From Oscillospiraceae bacterium (GTDB taxonomy: Bacteria; Bacillota; Clostridia; Oscillospirales; Ruminococcaceae), in NCBI GenBank assembly GCA_031266415.1, contig JAISBB010000003.1, positions 1-43,553 on the forward strand: a stretch of DNA of 43,553 nucleotides, given 5' to 3'. The position numbers were made by a program, and so were the translations under genes. Positions within the stretch are counted from its first letter, which is position 1, and each line of letters starts with the position of its first letter. Shown one piece after another: positions 16,552-26,164 of the stretch. The notes beneath the pieces were generated by a model. The model was not told the origin of the DNA, searched no databases, and worked only from the letters and a program-made list of their open reading frames with translations.

Positions 16552-17691
16552 TTAATCACACAAATCTGGCTCAATTTCAAACGTACCAACTTCAGCTGAT
16601 TTTTTTAAAAAAGCAAGTATAAATCCATCTAAATCTCCACTCATTACCGCAGCAACATTCCCTGTTTCAAATCCTGTCCTGTGGTCCTTAACCAGTGTAT
16701 ATGGCATAAACACATATGACCTAATTTGCGACCCCCAAGCAATTTCAACTTGCTCTCCTTTAATGTCTTCAATATGGTCTAAATGTTCTTTTTCTTTTAT
16801 TTTCATTAACTTGGCAAGTAATATTTTCATTGCCACTTCTTTATTTTGGCGTTGACTGCGTTCATTTTGGCACGCCGCAACCACACCGGTCTTAATGTGC
16901 GTAATCCTAACAGCAGATTCCGTTTTATTAACATGCTGCCCACCGGCCCCACTAGCACGAAATGTATCTATGCGTAGCTCTTTTTCATCTATGTTAAGTT
17001 CTATCGCCTCATCCAATTCTGGTAAAACTTCAAGCAATGCAAATGAGGTATGCCGCCGCCCAGAAGAATCAAAAGGAGAAATTCTAATCAAACGATGCAC
17101 ACCCATCTCAGACCGAAGAAATCCGTAAGCATTAGTACCTGACACAAGAATAGAAATGCTCTTTATCCCACATTCACTGCCATCCAAACAGTCAAGTAGT
17201 TTTACTTTAAATTTGTGATCTACACACCACATGGAATACATGCGATAAAGCATTTGCACCCAATCTTCTGCCTCGGTTCCTCCAGCACCTGCATGAAAAG
17301 ATAAAATCGCATTTCGCGAATCATATTCACCAGTTAAAAGTGTTTCTAATTTAAATGAATCCAAATCCTTTTCAAACGATATCAACTTTGCCTCAATTTC
17401 TTTTAAAAAAGATTCATCAGTACCTTCTTTTGCAATCTCTAACATAATTTCTAGCTCAACATTTCTCTCTTTCAAATTCTCACACTTGTCCATTTTGAAC
17501 TTAATAATTTTCATTTCGCTTAGGATTTTTTTTGAGTTGTTTTTATCGCCCCAAAAATCATTTTCAAAAGTCTGTGCTTCTTTTTTTTCAAAATTTGACG
17601 CTAAATTTTTATAATCTACATAATCATTCAATTCCGTTAGTTGTGCTTGAATTTTATTATACTGGTGTTTTAAATCGTCAAGTTGTAACAC
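16552..17691 (-). CDS. prfB: Peptide chain release factor 2, encoded without programmed frameshift
   Basis: The 379-residue RF2 has the stop-codon recognition SPF motif (ISPFDSSGRRHTS) and the peptidyl-hydrolysis GGQ motif (ASGAGGQHVNKTES). It releases peptides at UGA and UAA codons. Most bacterial prfB genes carry an in-frame UGA near codon 25 that needs a +1 frameshift for autoregulation; here the equivalent region reads YVDYKN in one continuous frame. The start is GTG at 17689-17691 with GGGGAGGTGAT upstream. That ribosome site includes the stop codon of the chorismate mutase gene, suggesting translational coupling. Confidence 0.93.
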   Translation of the reverse strand: MLQLDDLKHQYNKIQAQLTELNDYVDYKNLASNFEKKEAQTFENDFWGDKNNSKKILSEMKIIKFKMDKCENLKERNVELEIMLEIAKEGTDESFLKEIEAKLISFEKDLDSFKLETLLTGEYDSRNAILSFHAGAGGTEAEDWVQMLYRMYSMWCVDHKFKVKLLDCLDGSECGIKSISILVSGTNAYGFLRSEMGVHRLIRISPFDSSGRRHTSFALLEVLPELDEAIELNIDEKELRIDTFRASGAGGQHVNKTESAVRITHIKTGVVAACQNERSQRQNKEVAMKILLAKLMKIKEKEHLDHIEDIKGEQVEIAWGSQIRSYVFMPYTLVKDHRTGFETGNVAAVMSGDLDGFILAFLKKSAEVGTFEIEPDLCD

Positions 17692-17695
17692 TTAA

Positions 17696-17968
17696 TCACC
17701 TCCCCTTTATCACCGCAACCTCCTCTTCTTGAATCCGCACAGAAATTTCGAATAATTTTTGATATACCTCATGAATGTTAGCCGCATATTGGCAAGTAAT
17801 CGTCTCCAAAATTTCTTGTTCTCTCTTAATATCCCTAATTCCGGTAACGCCATTCACAAATTTCATTTCGCCGATAATTTTAGCAAGTTCAAAACGCTTA
17901 CAAAGAAGCTCAATTATTTGTGAATCTAATTCGTTTATTTTAGTCCGCAACTTGTTGAGGTTGTTCAT
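17696..17968 (-). CDS. AroQ-type chorismate mutase domain protein
   Basis: The 90-residue all-helical protein has LRTKINELDSQIIELLCKR near the N-terminus, followed by K, RDIKREQEIL and the C-terminal helix, matching the AroQ (type II) chorismate mutase fold. It converts chorismate to prephenate for Phe and Tyr synthesis. ATG at 17966-17968 has GGAG upstream. Its 5' end overlaps the lipoprotein gene by 29 bases, and its stop lies within the prfB ribosome site, so the three form a tightly coupled unit. No other aromatic gene is adjacent. Confidence 0.82.
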   Translation of the reverse strand: MNNLNKLRTKINELDSQIIELLCKRFELAKIIGEMKFVNGVTGIRDIKREQEILETITCQYAANIHEVYQKLFEISVRIQEEEVAVIKGR

Positions 17969-18635
17969 CTTTCTCCGTTCCTTTTTCATCCACAAGGATC
18001 TCACGTTGCACCGATATTAATTTATATGTTTTGCCTTTGCCATCCACCACATAAGTTTCTTTGGTCCCCGGGCTAATTTTTTCACCGTTTTCATTAGCTT
18101 CAAATACATCCACAGAAATCGACCATTTATCATTTTGCACTTTCTTTAAATCCATATTTTCATAAACTCTCTGAATACGCCCAATTCCAGGATATTTTAC
18201 CTTCTCAAATGAATCTGTTAGTTCATTATATTCACTGCATTCGGGATAGATAAAGAAGTGTATTCCAAGGAACACCTTAGCAAAATATTGAGCATCTGCC
18301 AATTCAAGCATATATACTTTTCGATCTTCATCATATGATATTCCCTCTGGGGAAATCGATTGCAAATACCAAGTCAGTTTCAAAACATATTCTTTTTCTT
18401 CATCATAGTTATTATAGCTAAAACCTTCTGGGATTTCCGTTTCCGAAAGTGGCTGCAGCAACTCCCATAATTCATCGCAATTCCAATCAACTGAGACATT
18501 TTCCACTTCATAGAACAAAGAAGAACGTGAGGTTTTCGCAAGAGATTCCGGAAACATTTTTTTGCCACTTTTGAAAATACACCCCGTTAAAATCAAGCTT
18601 GAACAAAGAGAAAAAATAAGCGCAACATATTTCAT
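17940..18635 (-). CDS. Lipoprotein of unknown function
   Basis: The 231-residue protein has a lipoprotein signal peptide with the lipobox LTGC (about 16-19) and a KSGK start of the mature chain. The rest is acidic and soluble, with alternating beta-type segments (YVLKLTWYLQSI, VYMLELADAQYFAKVFLG, KWSISVDVFEANENG). I recognise no family. GAAGGGAAG lies upstream of the ATG. The last codons overlap the start of the chorismate mutase gene in a different frame. Confidence 0.75.
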   Translation of the reverse strand: MKYVALIFSLCSSLILTGCIFKSGKKMFPESLAKTSRSSLFYEVENVSVDWNCDELWELLQPLSETEIPEGFSYNNYDEEKEYVLKLTWYLQSISPEGISYDEDRKVYMLELADAQYFAKVFLGIHFFIYPECSEYNELTDSFEKVKYPGIGRIQRVYENMDLKKVQNDKWSISVDVFEANENGEKISPGTKETYVVDGKGKTYKLISVQREILVDEKGTEKDEQPQQVAD

Positions 18636-18696
18636 CTTTGACTCTTCCCTTCTTCAAATTACAACAATTTAAAAAACCGCACAAAATGGCACTTAA

Positions 18697-20016
18697 TTAA
18701 ATTAATCCCAAAAAGTGATGCACCAAAACATTATGTAAATTATATTGATAATTGCCGTTACTTGTATGATTTAACAATGCCGATGCATAGCTTGCTTTAG
18801 CTCTAAAAAAGCTTTCGCAACGGCTGTACCCAATATCTAGATTTTTAAAAAACTCCAGAAAGAAAAAAAATGGATTGCTATCCTCCAATTTCTCAAGTGG
18901 TGCATCTTTATTAAAGTCATTATTGGCGAGAATGCAAGTGGCACCCAATACATCAATGCATTGGCCAGTTAAAATTTCGTGGGCCATATTGTGCGAATCT
19001 AAATCGCGAGCTAACCAGCAACTCCAAGCAGTTAGTGTATAATAATTGTGCTTTAAGACTGTGTTTACATCTTGAAGATTTAAGAAATTTCTCAAGACCA
19101 ATTTCTGAGTCGTTAGGCTTGATTTTTCTGTTTTCGGCTTTTCAATAGTAACGCTATGTGTCACTCTGTTTTTACGACCATGAGTCATAATTACAATATT
19201 TCTAATTCCGGATTTGTTTTCTTTTTCAATATTTTCCCTAGAGTAATCACCATCGCATTTAGAAGTGATAGCAAATATTCCTTCAGAATTTCCAAAAAGA
19301 CGGTAGGATCCCGGAGCCAACAAAGAACACTCTTTATCTAACCGCTCTTTCAAAAAACAACACAAATCATCGGGATTCCCAGGTTTTTCAGCAATACTAC
19401 AAACAAACGCACTAATTGGCAATATATTTGGCAGTGCTTTCGCTTTAAAATCGTTATATTTTTGGATATATTTCGTATATTCGCCACGTTTAAGTGGCAA
19501 CCTTGCAATCTGCCACTGCGGAATAAACGAAAATTGTTTTTTCTCGTTAATAATGTCGTAAATATTCATTTTTTGATGCAACGTACTTGCATCTGCAGCA
19601 AAATTAGAATAACAAAAATCTGAAATGAATGGACTCCAATACCAAAGACCATAGTCAATTCCACCCTCAACGTGCAAGCATTTAAATTCAAATTTGAATG
19701 ATGGAACACTTTTAGCCGTTCCGAAGATTTGAACCCCCTTAATTTTATTTGCAACTGCATACCTTGAAAAATTCTGTTTTAAAAAATGATAAATATCAGC
19801 AGCAGATTTAAAATCTTTAACATCTATTATATTAGAATTATATCTTTTAGCATAATTTTTAATCACTAAAAAATCTTCTTTGTTAATATACCTAGAATTA
19901 TATAACACTATAAGAAGACTCTCTGGGGGACAAATAAAAGTTAAGATAGCTAAAATAAAACAAAAAAAACTTAAAGTTAAAAAAAACTGCCGTTGCGTTG
20001 GTTTGCGGAACTTCAT
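18697..20016 (-). CDS. Membrane-anchored caspase/gingipain-fold protein, putative cysteine peptidase
   Basis: The 439-residue protein has one N-terminal membrane anchor (about 11-29) and an extracellular part. Its pattern recalls clan CD peptidases of the C25 (gingipain) type: VQIFGT near 95-100, DYGLWYWSPFISDF at 121-134, and ARLPLKRGEYTKYIQKYNDF at 171-190, like the GRLP-Ki-Y segment of C25. A candidate His lies in VIMTHGRKN (His279), and a candidate Cys lies in LTAWSCWLARD (Cys333), followed by VLGATC. The start ATG is two bases after the metG stop, with GGGGG overlapping metG. Sequence similarity is weak, so the family assignment is an inference. Confidence 0.6.
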   Translation of the reverse strand: MKFRKPTQRQFFLTLSFFCFILAILTFICPPESLLIVLYNSRYINKEDFLVIKNYAKRYNSNIIDVKDFKSAADIYHFLKQNFSRYAVANKIKGVQIFGTAKSVPSFKFEFKCLHVEGGIDYGLWYWSPFISDFCYSNFAADASTLHQKMNIYDIINEKKQFSFIPQWQIARLPLKRGEYTKYIQKYNDFKAKALPNILPISAFVCSIAEKPGNPDDLCCFLKERLDKECSLLAPGSYRLFGNSEGIFAITSKCDGDYSRENIEKENKSGIRNIVIMTHGRKNRVTHSVTIEKPKTEKSSLTTQKLVLRNFLNLQDVNTVLKHNYYTLTAWSCWLARDLDSHNMAHEILTGQCIDVLGATCILANNDFNKDAPLEKLEDSNPFFFFLEFFKNLDIGYSRCESFFRAKASYASALLNHTSNGNYQYNLHNVLVHHFLGLI

Positions 20017-20018
20017 TC

Positions 20019-21551
20019 TTAATATCCCCCTTGCGCAACATCAATTCGTGGGAAAAGCGCCACCCCCGTATTAATTTGTTGTGGAGTTGAAATTAAACCA
20101 AAAGTTTTTATTGAAACCCAGGAATATAAATCTTGCTGCAAGTTCAACTGTTTTTGAATCTTTTTCGCAGATTCCGGGATAATCGGAGAAATAAGCACGG
20201 AAATAATTCGAATCGCCTCTAAAAGATTAAGTAACGTACCAGACAATTTCGGGTTCCCAGATTCTTTTGCAAGCGCCCATGGCGCAGACTCATCAACATA
20301 GCGATTTGCAGCCACAATAATTTTCCAAACCTCGGCAATTGCTCGCGGTGGATTAAACTCGTCCATAAAATGCGCAAAACTTTCTGTAGCACTAACACAA
20401 ACTTCACGCAAAACGCATTCTTCTTGTTGGGTTTTTGGTAAAACACCATTGAAATATTTAAATACCATTGCCGTTACCCGTGAAACAAGGTTCCCTAGGT
20501 CGTTCGCAAGGTCAGTATTAATTCTAGCAATCAGAACTGGCATAGAAAATACACCATCTTCGCCAAAAGGCATTTCACGCAACAAAAAATAACGAATAGC
20601 ATCAACACCAAAGCGTTTACATAATTGCAATGGTTCAACGACATTCCCTTTTGATTTAGACATTTTGTCGTCACCAAAAAGCAACCAACCATGCCCAAAT
20701 ACTTTTTTGGGTAGCTCTAATCCCAAAGCCAACAATAGCGCCGGCCAAATAATAGTGTGAAATCGCATAATTTCTTTACCAACAAGATGCAAATCACATG
20801 GCCAAAAACTAGCAAAATCACTATACTGCGTGTTCTCAAAACCCAAAGCACTAATATAATTGGCAAGCGCATCTATCCAAACATAAACTATGTGTTCGGG
20901 GTCAAAATCAACTGGAATTCCCCACTTAATTGAGGTGCGAGAAACACAAATATCACTTAACCCAATTTCCATAAAGTTTTTAAACATTTCAGTTGCTCTT
21001 GAATTAGGTGAAATAAAATCTGGATTGTTTCCAAAAAAATCTTTAAGCTGCTGCTGATATTTACTTAGCCGAAAGAAATAAGCCTCTTCACTAAAATCAA
21101 TAACCTCACGACCACAATCTGGACAATTACTATTAATCAACTGATATTCAGAAAAAAAAGATTCACACGGCCGGCAATATTTCCCAACATAATTTCCCTT
21201 ATATATATCACCAGATTCATAAAGTTTTCTAAATATTAATTGAACAGATTTAACATGGTAATCATCTGTTGTTCGAATAAATCTATCAAATGAAACATTC
21301 AAATTATCCCACAATTCCTTAATGTTGGCAACAATCTCATCAACATATTCTTTGGGAGTTTTGCCCGCAGCCACTGCTTTCACTTCTATCTTTTGCCCAT
21401 GTTCGTCTGTCCCCGTTAAAAACAATACATTAAAACCACGCAAACGCTTATAGCGCGCAAAAGCATCTGCGGCAACCGTTGTATAGCAATGCCCTAAATG
21501 CAAATTATCTGAAGGATAATATATTGGAGTGGTTATGTAAAAATTTGGCAC
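20019..21551 (-). CDS. metG: Methionyl-tRNA synthetase
   Basis: The 510-residue class I synthetase charges initiator and elongator tRNA-Met. It shows the HIGH-equivalent HLGH in YYPSDNLHLGHCYTT, a zinc knuckle (CRPCESFF and NCPDCGRE), and the KMSKS loop in GDDKMSKSKGN. The C-terminal anticodon-binding helices are present, but no EMAP-II tRNA-binding domain is attached, so it is the short form. The start is GTG at 21549-21551 with AGGAGC upstream. Metal-dependent TatD and KsgA genes that often follow metG are absent here. Confidence 0.95.
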   Translation of the reverse strand: MPNFYITTPIYYPSDNLHLGHCYTTVAADAFARYKRLRGFNVLFLTGTDEHGQKIEVKAVAAGKTPKEYVDEIVANIKELWDNLNVSFDRFIRTTDDYHVKSVQLIFRKLYESGDIYKGNYVGKYCRPCESFFSEYQLINSNCPDCGREVIDFSEEAYFFRLSKYQQQLKDFFGNNPDFISPNSRATEMFKNFMEIGLSDICVSRTSIKWGIPVDFDPEHIVYVWIDALANYISALGFENTQYSDFASFWPCDLHLVGKEIMRFHTIIWPALLLALGLELPKKVFGHGWLLFGDDKMSKSKGNVVEPLQLCKRFGVDAIRYFLLREMPFGEDGVFSMPVLIARINTDLANDLGNLVSRVTAMVFKYFNGVLPKTQQEECVLREVCVSATESFAHFMDEFNPPRAIAEVWKIIVAANRYVDESAPWALAKESGNPKLSGTLLNLLEAIRIISVLISPIIPESAKKIQKQLNLQQDLYSWVSIKTFGLISTPQQINTGVALFPRIDVAQGGY

Positions 21552-21843
21552 GGAAATCGCTCCTAAACATCAAATTAAAAGATAGTAATAGCAAATCCAC
21601 ATTTGCAATAAAATTCGATCACGGAGTTGACCTATTTCTGATTTAATCTGTTTGTAATATTTTTCTGCAGTTTTTTATCATCGTTCTACCACGTCCATTG
21701 TTGCAGGCCTTCATCAACAAAGATTAGGTAAACTTCATTTTGTGCCTTGTATTTCTTAAAACTGCATATTTTTATTACTTTTTCTTTTTCAATCCATTTG
21801 TAAACAATAATTCTACGAAATTCGAAATCAGCTTAACTTATTT
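21552..21843. other. Gene-free stretch with a startless reading frame
   Basis: No intact gene is supported. On the minus strand a frame of about 48 sense codons (roughly 21690-21838, reading ADFEFRRIIVYKWIEKEK and ending DEGLQQWTW) lacks any usual start codon. It could be a remnant of a small gene cut off at its 5' end. Confidence 0.35.
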
Positions 21844-22236
21844 TCACTCTGCAAGAATTTTTTTGAGCCAAATTTGCCCAATGTCAAGAGCGTGGTAAAG
21901 ATTAGTTTTTTCTGATTTTTTCTTGCATACATTGTGGTTAAATGAATTTAAAAGTTCAACTGAAACACGGCTTGCAACCTCAAGATCTTCCCATTTTTTA
22001 CTATCTAAAACTGTTAATTTAACAATATATTTTTCATTTGGATCTCCATAATATATTTCGTTTTTCAACCTCGAAAGCGGTAACCCTTTATAAGTCAACT
22101 CTGAAACACTCTCTGTTGATTTACTTGTTGCACTTTTAGTTGTTGTTCTTTTCGTTTGTGCTTTCACTGGCAGCTTCTCTTTTGCAGGTTTTGCTTCCGG
22201 TGTTCTTTTAATTTTCCCTTCCACAGCAGCTTCCAT
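21844..22236 (-). CDS. Small basic protein of unknown function
   Basis: The 130-residue protein starts at the ATG at 22234-22236, where GGAGGG sits at normal distance. The N-terminal third is Lys/Ala/Thr-rich and disordered-looking (KRTPEAKPAKEKLPVK), like a histone-H1-type tail. The remainder (about 50-130) looks folded, with YKGLPLSRLKNEIYYGD and KYIVKLTVLDSKKWEDL. It follows rpoD in the same direction by 18 bases. The basic tail suggests nucleic-acid contact; I recognise no family. Confidence 0.65.
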   Translation of the reverse strand: MEAAVEGKIKRTPEAKPAKEKLPVKAQTKRTTTKSATSKSTESVSELTYKGLPLSRLKNEIYYGDPNEKYIVKLTVLDSKKWEDLEVASRVSVELLNSFNHNVCKKKSEKTNLYHALDIGQIWLKKILAE

Positions 22237-22254
22237 TAACAAACCCTCCAAATA

Positions 22255-23400
22255 TCATTCCAAATAATCGCGTAATTTTTTACTGCGGCTGGGGTGCCGC
22301 AATTTTCTTAAGGCTTTCGCTTCAATTTGCCGTATTCTCTCACGTGTAACATTAAACGCCTTTCCAACCTCTTCCAAGGTTCTCGGATGGCCATCATCAA
22401 ATCCAAAGCGTAATCTTAAAACTTTATTTTCACGTGGCGACAAAGTACCAAGTACTCCACCAAGTTGCTCTTTTAGCAAAGTTAAAGAAGCTGCATCTGC
22501 GGGGGAAATAATATCACGGTCCGGAATAAAATCGCCCAAATGGCTGTCCGCTTCTTCACCTATTGGAGTCTCAAGCGAAATTGGGTCTTGGTTGATGCGC
22601 AAGACATTTTTAACTTTATTCAAAGTCATGTTTAATTCCGCAGCAATTTGTTCCGGTACCGGGTCAGTTCCGTTTTTGTGCAACAGCATATTCCCTGTTT
22701 TTTTAACTCGATTTATTGTTTCAACCATGTGCACGGGAATTCGAATTGTTCTGGCCTGGTCAGCAATTGCCCTGGTTATTGCCTGCCGAATCCACCAAGT
22801 AGCATAAGTAGAAAATTTAAAACCTTTTGTGTAATCGAATTTTTCAACCGCTTTTATTAATCCTAAATTCCCTTCTTGAATCAAATCTAAAAAATGCATC
22901 CCACGCCCAACATATTTTTTAGCAATGCTAACAACCAGTCTCAAATTAGCCTCTGTAATGCGTTCTTTCGCTCGAATATCTCCGGACACCATTCTTTCGG
23001 CAAGTCTTTGTTCTTCTTCTCTAGAAAGAAGTGGAATTTTGCCAATGTCTTTCAAATAAGTCTTTACAGGATCGTCTGGACCAACACTATCAACAGCCAA
23101 CCAATTAATATCAATATCTTCTTCTACTTCAATGTCTTCTTCCTCAGCTGGTTTTTCAAAAGAGACAGAATCTAAAGAACTAGTAGAAACATTAGACGCA
23201 AATTCTGCAAATTCTGCAACTTCATAATCATAAATTATTTCCACATTTGAGTTTTCAAAGGCATCATACAAACTATCTATCTGCTCAGGATCAAAATTTA
23301 TATCTTCAAGTAAGGCACTAATTTCACTTGTGGCTATTTTCCCTTTCTTTTTCGCACTTTCAATTAAATTGTCAAGTTTGCCGGAATATACCACGCTCAT
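22255..23400 (-). CDS. rpoD: Primary sigma factor RpoD (SigA)
   Basis: This 381-residue housekeeping sigma factor has a sigma-1.1-like N-terminus, an acidic linker, and region 1.2 ([22 protein letters not shown]). Region 2 has [21 protein letters not shown] and the -10-reading [16 protein letters not shown]; regions 3 and 4 include the C-terminal helix-turn-helix [19 protein letters not shown]. It directs RNA polymerase to TTGACA/TATAAT promoters like those seen here at cvpA and the tRNA operon. ATG at 23398-23400 has AGGAGG upstream. The dnaG-rpoD arrangement is the classical macromolecular-synthesis pair. Confidence 0.97.
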   Translation of the reverse strand: MSVVYSGKLDNLIESAKKKGKIATSEISALLEDINFDPEQIDSLYDAFENSNVEIIYDYEVAEFAEFASNVSTSSLDSVSFEKPAEEEDIEVEEDIDINWLAVDSVGPDDPVKTYLKDIGKIPLLSREEEQRLAERMVSGDIRAKERITEANLRLVVSIAKKYVGRGMHFLDLIQEGNLGLIKAVEKFDYTKGFKFSTYATWWIRQAITRAIADQARTIRIPVHMVETINRVKKTGNMLLHKNGTDPVPEQIAAELNMTLNKVKNVLRINQDPISLETPIGEEADSHLGDFIPDRDIISPADAASLTLLKEQLGGVLGTLSPRENKVLRLRFGFDDGHPRTLEEVGKAFNVTRERIRQIEAKALRKLRHPSRSKKLRDYLE

Positions 23401-23415
23401 TAATCCTGGCCTCCT

Positions 23416-25158
23416 CTAACATCTTTTCTGTTTTGCAAGATCTTCGATATATCCTTTCAATTCTTCAGCTGCCATTTTAGAAACACCAGCTGCATTAAGC
23501 TGTTGCTTTGCCTTTTTCAAGGTTTTCACACACTCCAAAATACCATTAAAATCTAATTGAAAATCGAAGTTCTTGGCTAAAATACGACTAAGCACGGCCA
23601 GCAAATCACTATTTAGCCCGGTTATGCACGGCATTTCCACCGGCAACTGGTGCTCAATATTATACATCAGCACCTCATATATATCTTTATTTTCACTCAC
23701 AAATAATTCAAATGGACAATTTGATTTTAAAATTTCAAAAAGACTGTTGTTCCCATAAAGTGACCGGATTATTAATTCTTCCGACTTCACTAAACAAGTA
23801 GTGTTTCCCGCAGAACGAGGCCTTTTGTTCCCAACAAAATTGCGCGCAATATTCTTTTGCTCAATACTTTTTCGTTTTTTAATGTGAATCTTGATTAAAT
23901 TATTCACATGTGACATAAGTATTTGTTTATCTATCCCCATTTCAGAAGATATTTTCCCAAGGTAAACATCACGTGTAAGCCGATTATTAAGTTGCGCCAA
24001 CAACGCTGCAGCCGCTTTCAAAAAAGCGACCTTACCTGCAGAAGTATTAATGTCAAATTGTACTTTAAAGTTGTTTAATTTAAAATCAATTGCGTCAACA
24101 GAGTTTGCAAGCGCCATTTTAAACCTAATATCCCCACGATTTTTAATATATTCGTCTGGATCTTTAAAATTTGAAAGGTCCAGTACCTTAGTTGCCAAAC
24201 CAACTCCATTTAAAATATTCATAGCTTTATAAGTCGCCGCCACTCCAGCCTCATCAGAATCATATGCTAGAATTACTTCTTCAGCATAAACAGAAATTAA
24301 TTTCGCTTGGTTAATTGTAAGCGCTGTGCCAAGAGTTGCAACCACATTTCCAAAGCCAGCTTGTACTATTGAAATAGCGTCAAAATACCCCTCAACTAAA
24401 ATTATCTGTTTACTTTTTTTTGCAAGATTAATATTGAACAAATTGTTACTTTTCTTAAACACTAAAGAATCATAAGAATTCAGATATTTAGGACGGCTTT
24501 CATCTAGAACACGGCCACCAAATCCCAAAACCTCTGCTCTGGAATTTATAATTGGGAAAATAATGCGGTTCCTAAATATATCATAAATCGAACCATTTTG
24601 TGCTTTTGTTAACAGTTTTGCCGCCAGTAACTCCTCTAATGAAAATCCCTTTGAAAACAGATGTTTCCCTAAAGAATCCCAACTCTTTGGCGCAAACCCA
24701 AGTCCAAACTTTACAACAGTCCTCTGGCACACTTTTCGTTCTTTTTTCAAATAATTCATTGCAAAATCTGTCTCTTTTAAGACTCCATGAAAAAACCTAG
24801 CAGCTTCTTTGTTGGCACTTAAAATTCTAGTACCAAAATTAAAACCACCAATTTCATCTTCTGGGAATCCAATGCCTGACTTATTTGCTAAAAATTTAAG
24901 TGCTCCAACATAATCTAAGGATTCCATTTTTTTTATGAACGAAACAACATCGCCACCAACCTGGCACCCAAAACAGAAAAAAGATTGAGTAGCAGAATAA
25001 ACAACAAAAGACGGCGTTTTTTCAGAGTGAAATGGACACAAACCCACAAATTTGTTGTTGCCAAGCGGTTTTAAATTCAAATAAGAACTAACAATTTCTT
25101 CAACCGGGCATGAATTTTTCAATTGTTCTAAAAAAAAGCGAGATATCAAATTTATCAT
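23416..25158 (-). CDS. dnaG: DNA primase
   Basis: The 580-residue primase synthesises RNA primers for replication forks. It shows the CHC2 zinc finger (CPFHSEKTPSF and FFCFGCQ), the polymerase core with FRNRIIFPI and GGRVLDESRPKYLNS, the TOPRIM block ILVEGYFDAIS and the acidic AYDSDEAG. The C-terminal helicase-interacting domain is present but diverged. ATG at 25156-25158 has only a weak ribosome site (GAATGAAGAG). It is followed by rpoD after 15 bases. Confidence 0.95.
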   Translation of the reverse strand: MINLISRFFLEQLKNSCPVEEIVSSYLNLKPLGNNKFVGLCPFHSEKTPSFVVYSATQSFFCFGCQVGGDVVSFIKKMESLDYVGALKFLANKSGIGFPEDEIGGFNFGTRILSANKEAARFFHGVLKETDFAMNYLKKERKVCQRTVVKFGLGFAPKSWDSLGKHLFSKGFSLEELLAAKLLTKAQNGSIYDIFRNRIIFPIINSRAEVLGFGGRVLDESRPKYLNSYDSLVFKKSNNLFNINLAKKSKQIILVEGYFDAISIVQAGFGNVVATLGTALTINQAKLISVYAEEVILAYDSDEAGVAATYKAMNILNGVGLATKVLDLSNFKDPDEYIKNRGDIRFKMALANSVDAIDFKLNNFKVQFDINTSAGKVAFLKAAAALLAQLNNRLTRDVYLGKISSEMGIDKQILMSHVNNLIKIHIKKRKSIEQKNIARNFVGNKRPRSAGNTTCLVKSEELIIRSLYGNNSLFEILKSNCPFELFVSENKDIYEVLMYNIEHQLPVEMPCITGLNSDLLAVLSRILAKNFDFQLDFNGILECVKTLKKAKQQLNAAGVSKMAAEELKGYIEDLAKQKRC

Positions 25159-25162
25159 CTCT

Positions 25163-25753
25163 TCATTCTGAATGCCATATTAAATCCCCAGAACAAACAT
25201 CAAAAAGGGCGGTTTTAAATTCACATTTAGTTTCATCCGAGACTTTCAACTTTATGTGCACACAATCCAAAAACATAGTTTCCACAACCACAACATCATA
25301 AGCCGCAAATATATTCTCCACACGGTTAAACAAGCTATAATTTATTATAATTTCTATATTCAGAAAGACTTTAAGCGGCACTAAACTAGCACATTTAATT
25401 ACTGTTTGCGCCGCTGCTGAATATGCACGAACAAGCCCACCGGCACCCAAAAGGATCCCACCAAAATATCTAGTTACAACAAGAACTACATTTGTCAATT
25501 GTTGATTTTGAAGAACATTCAAAACAGAAGGCCCAGCCGTCCCTTTTGGCTCGTGGTCGTCGCTGCTTTTTTGCAAGTTCTCTGCCTGTAAAATAAATGC
25601 ATACACATTATGAGTTGCAACTGAATATTTTACTTTCTGCGCCCGAATAAACGCAACCGCAGCTTGCTTACTGCCAACTCCACAGATGTTGCCAATAAAC
25701 AAAGAGCGTTTTACTTCATATGTTGCTGTGAATAACCCTTCGACTGTTAACAC
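25163..25753 (-). CDS. YigZ/IMPACT family protein
   Basis: The 196-residue UPF0029 protein contains the IMPACT N-terminal signature: KRSLFIGNI, SSDDHEPKGTAG and VVLVVTRYFGGILLGAGGLVRAY. A second, smaller ferredoxin-like domain occupies the C-terminal third. The family is widespread with an ill-defined link to translation. GTG at 25751-25753 is preferred as start because GGAG lies six bases ahead; the frame extends to a TTG four codons further. It ends four bases before the dnaG start. Confidence 0.85.
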   Translation of the reverse strand: MLTVEGLFTATYEVKRSLFIGNICGVGSKQAAVAFIRAQKVKYSVATHNVYAFILQAENLQKSSDDHEPKGTAGPSVLNVLQNQQLTNVVLVVTRYFGGILLGAGGLVRAYSAAAQTVIKCASLVPLKVFLNIEIIINYSLFNRVENIFAAYDVVVVETMFLDCVHIKLKVSDETKCEFKTALFDVCSGDLIWHSE

Positions 25754-25821
25754 AACAAACTCCAACCATTTCTAAAACAATCAAAAAACAGTGCACTCAT
25801 TAGCAAACATCTTAGCAAACA

Positions 25822-26037
25822 TCAAGATTCCGTTTTTGCTGGCAATCCAAACCGTCTTTGAAATCTACCAACTCGACCACCAGTATCAACAAATTTCTGT
25901 TTACCAGTGAAAAACGGGTGGCACTTCGAACAAATTTCAACCGAGATGTTTTCAATTATTGATTTGGTTTCTATTTCCGCACCACAAGCACATTTAATTA
26001 CTGTTTTTTTTAATTTAGGATGTATATTCTTTTTCAT
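25822..26037 (-). CDS. rpmE: 50S ribosomal protein bL31 (zinc-binding form)
   Basis: The 71-residue protein begins [11 protein letters not shown] and has cysteines in KCACGAEIE and [13 protein letters not shown], the zinc-binding C+ type of L31, followed by [10 protein letters not shown]. It bridges the ribosomal subunits. The Cys form implies use under zinc-replete conditions; no Cys-less paralogue is in the window. Confidence 0.96.
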   Translation of the reverse strand: MKKNIHPKLKKTVIKCACGAEIETKSIIENISVEICSKCHPFFTGKQKFVDTGGRVGRFQRRFGLPAKTES

Positions 26038-26164
26038 TCTTTTGCTCTCGCTCCAATTCTAATACAAATCCGCTTGCGCAAACAACACACTACCACGAGT
26101 AAGATAGTAACACAAAAAGCTAAAAATTGCAATAAGTTAATATACAAAACAAATCACAAAAAAA

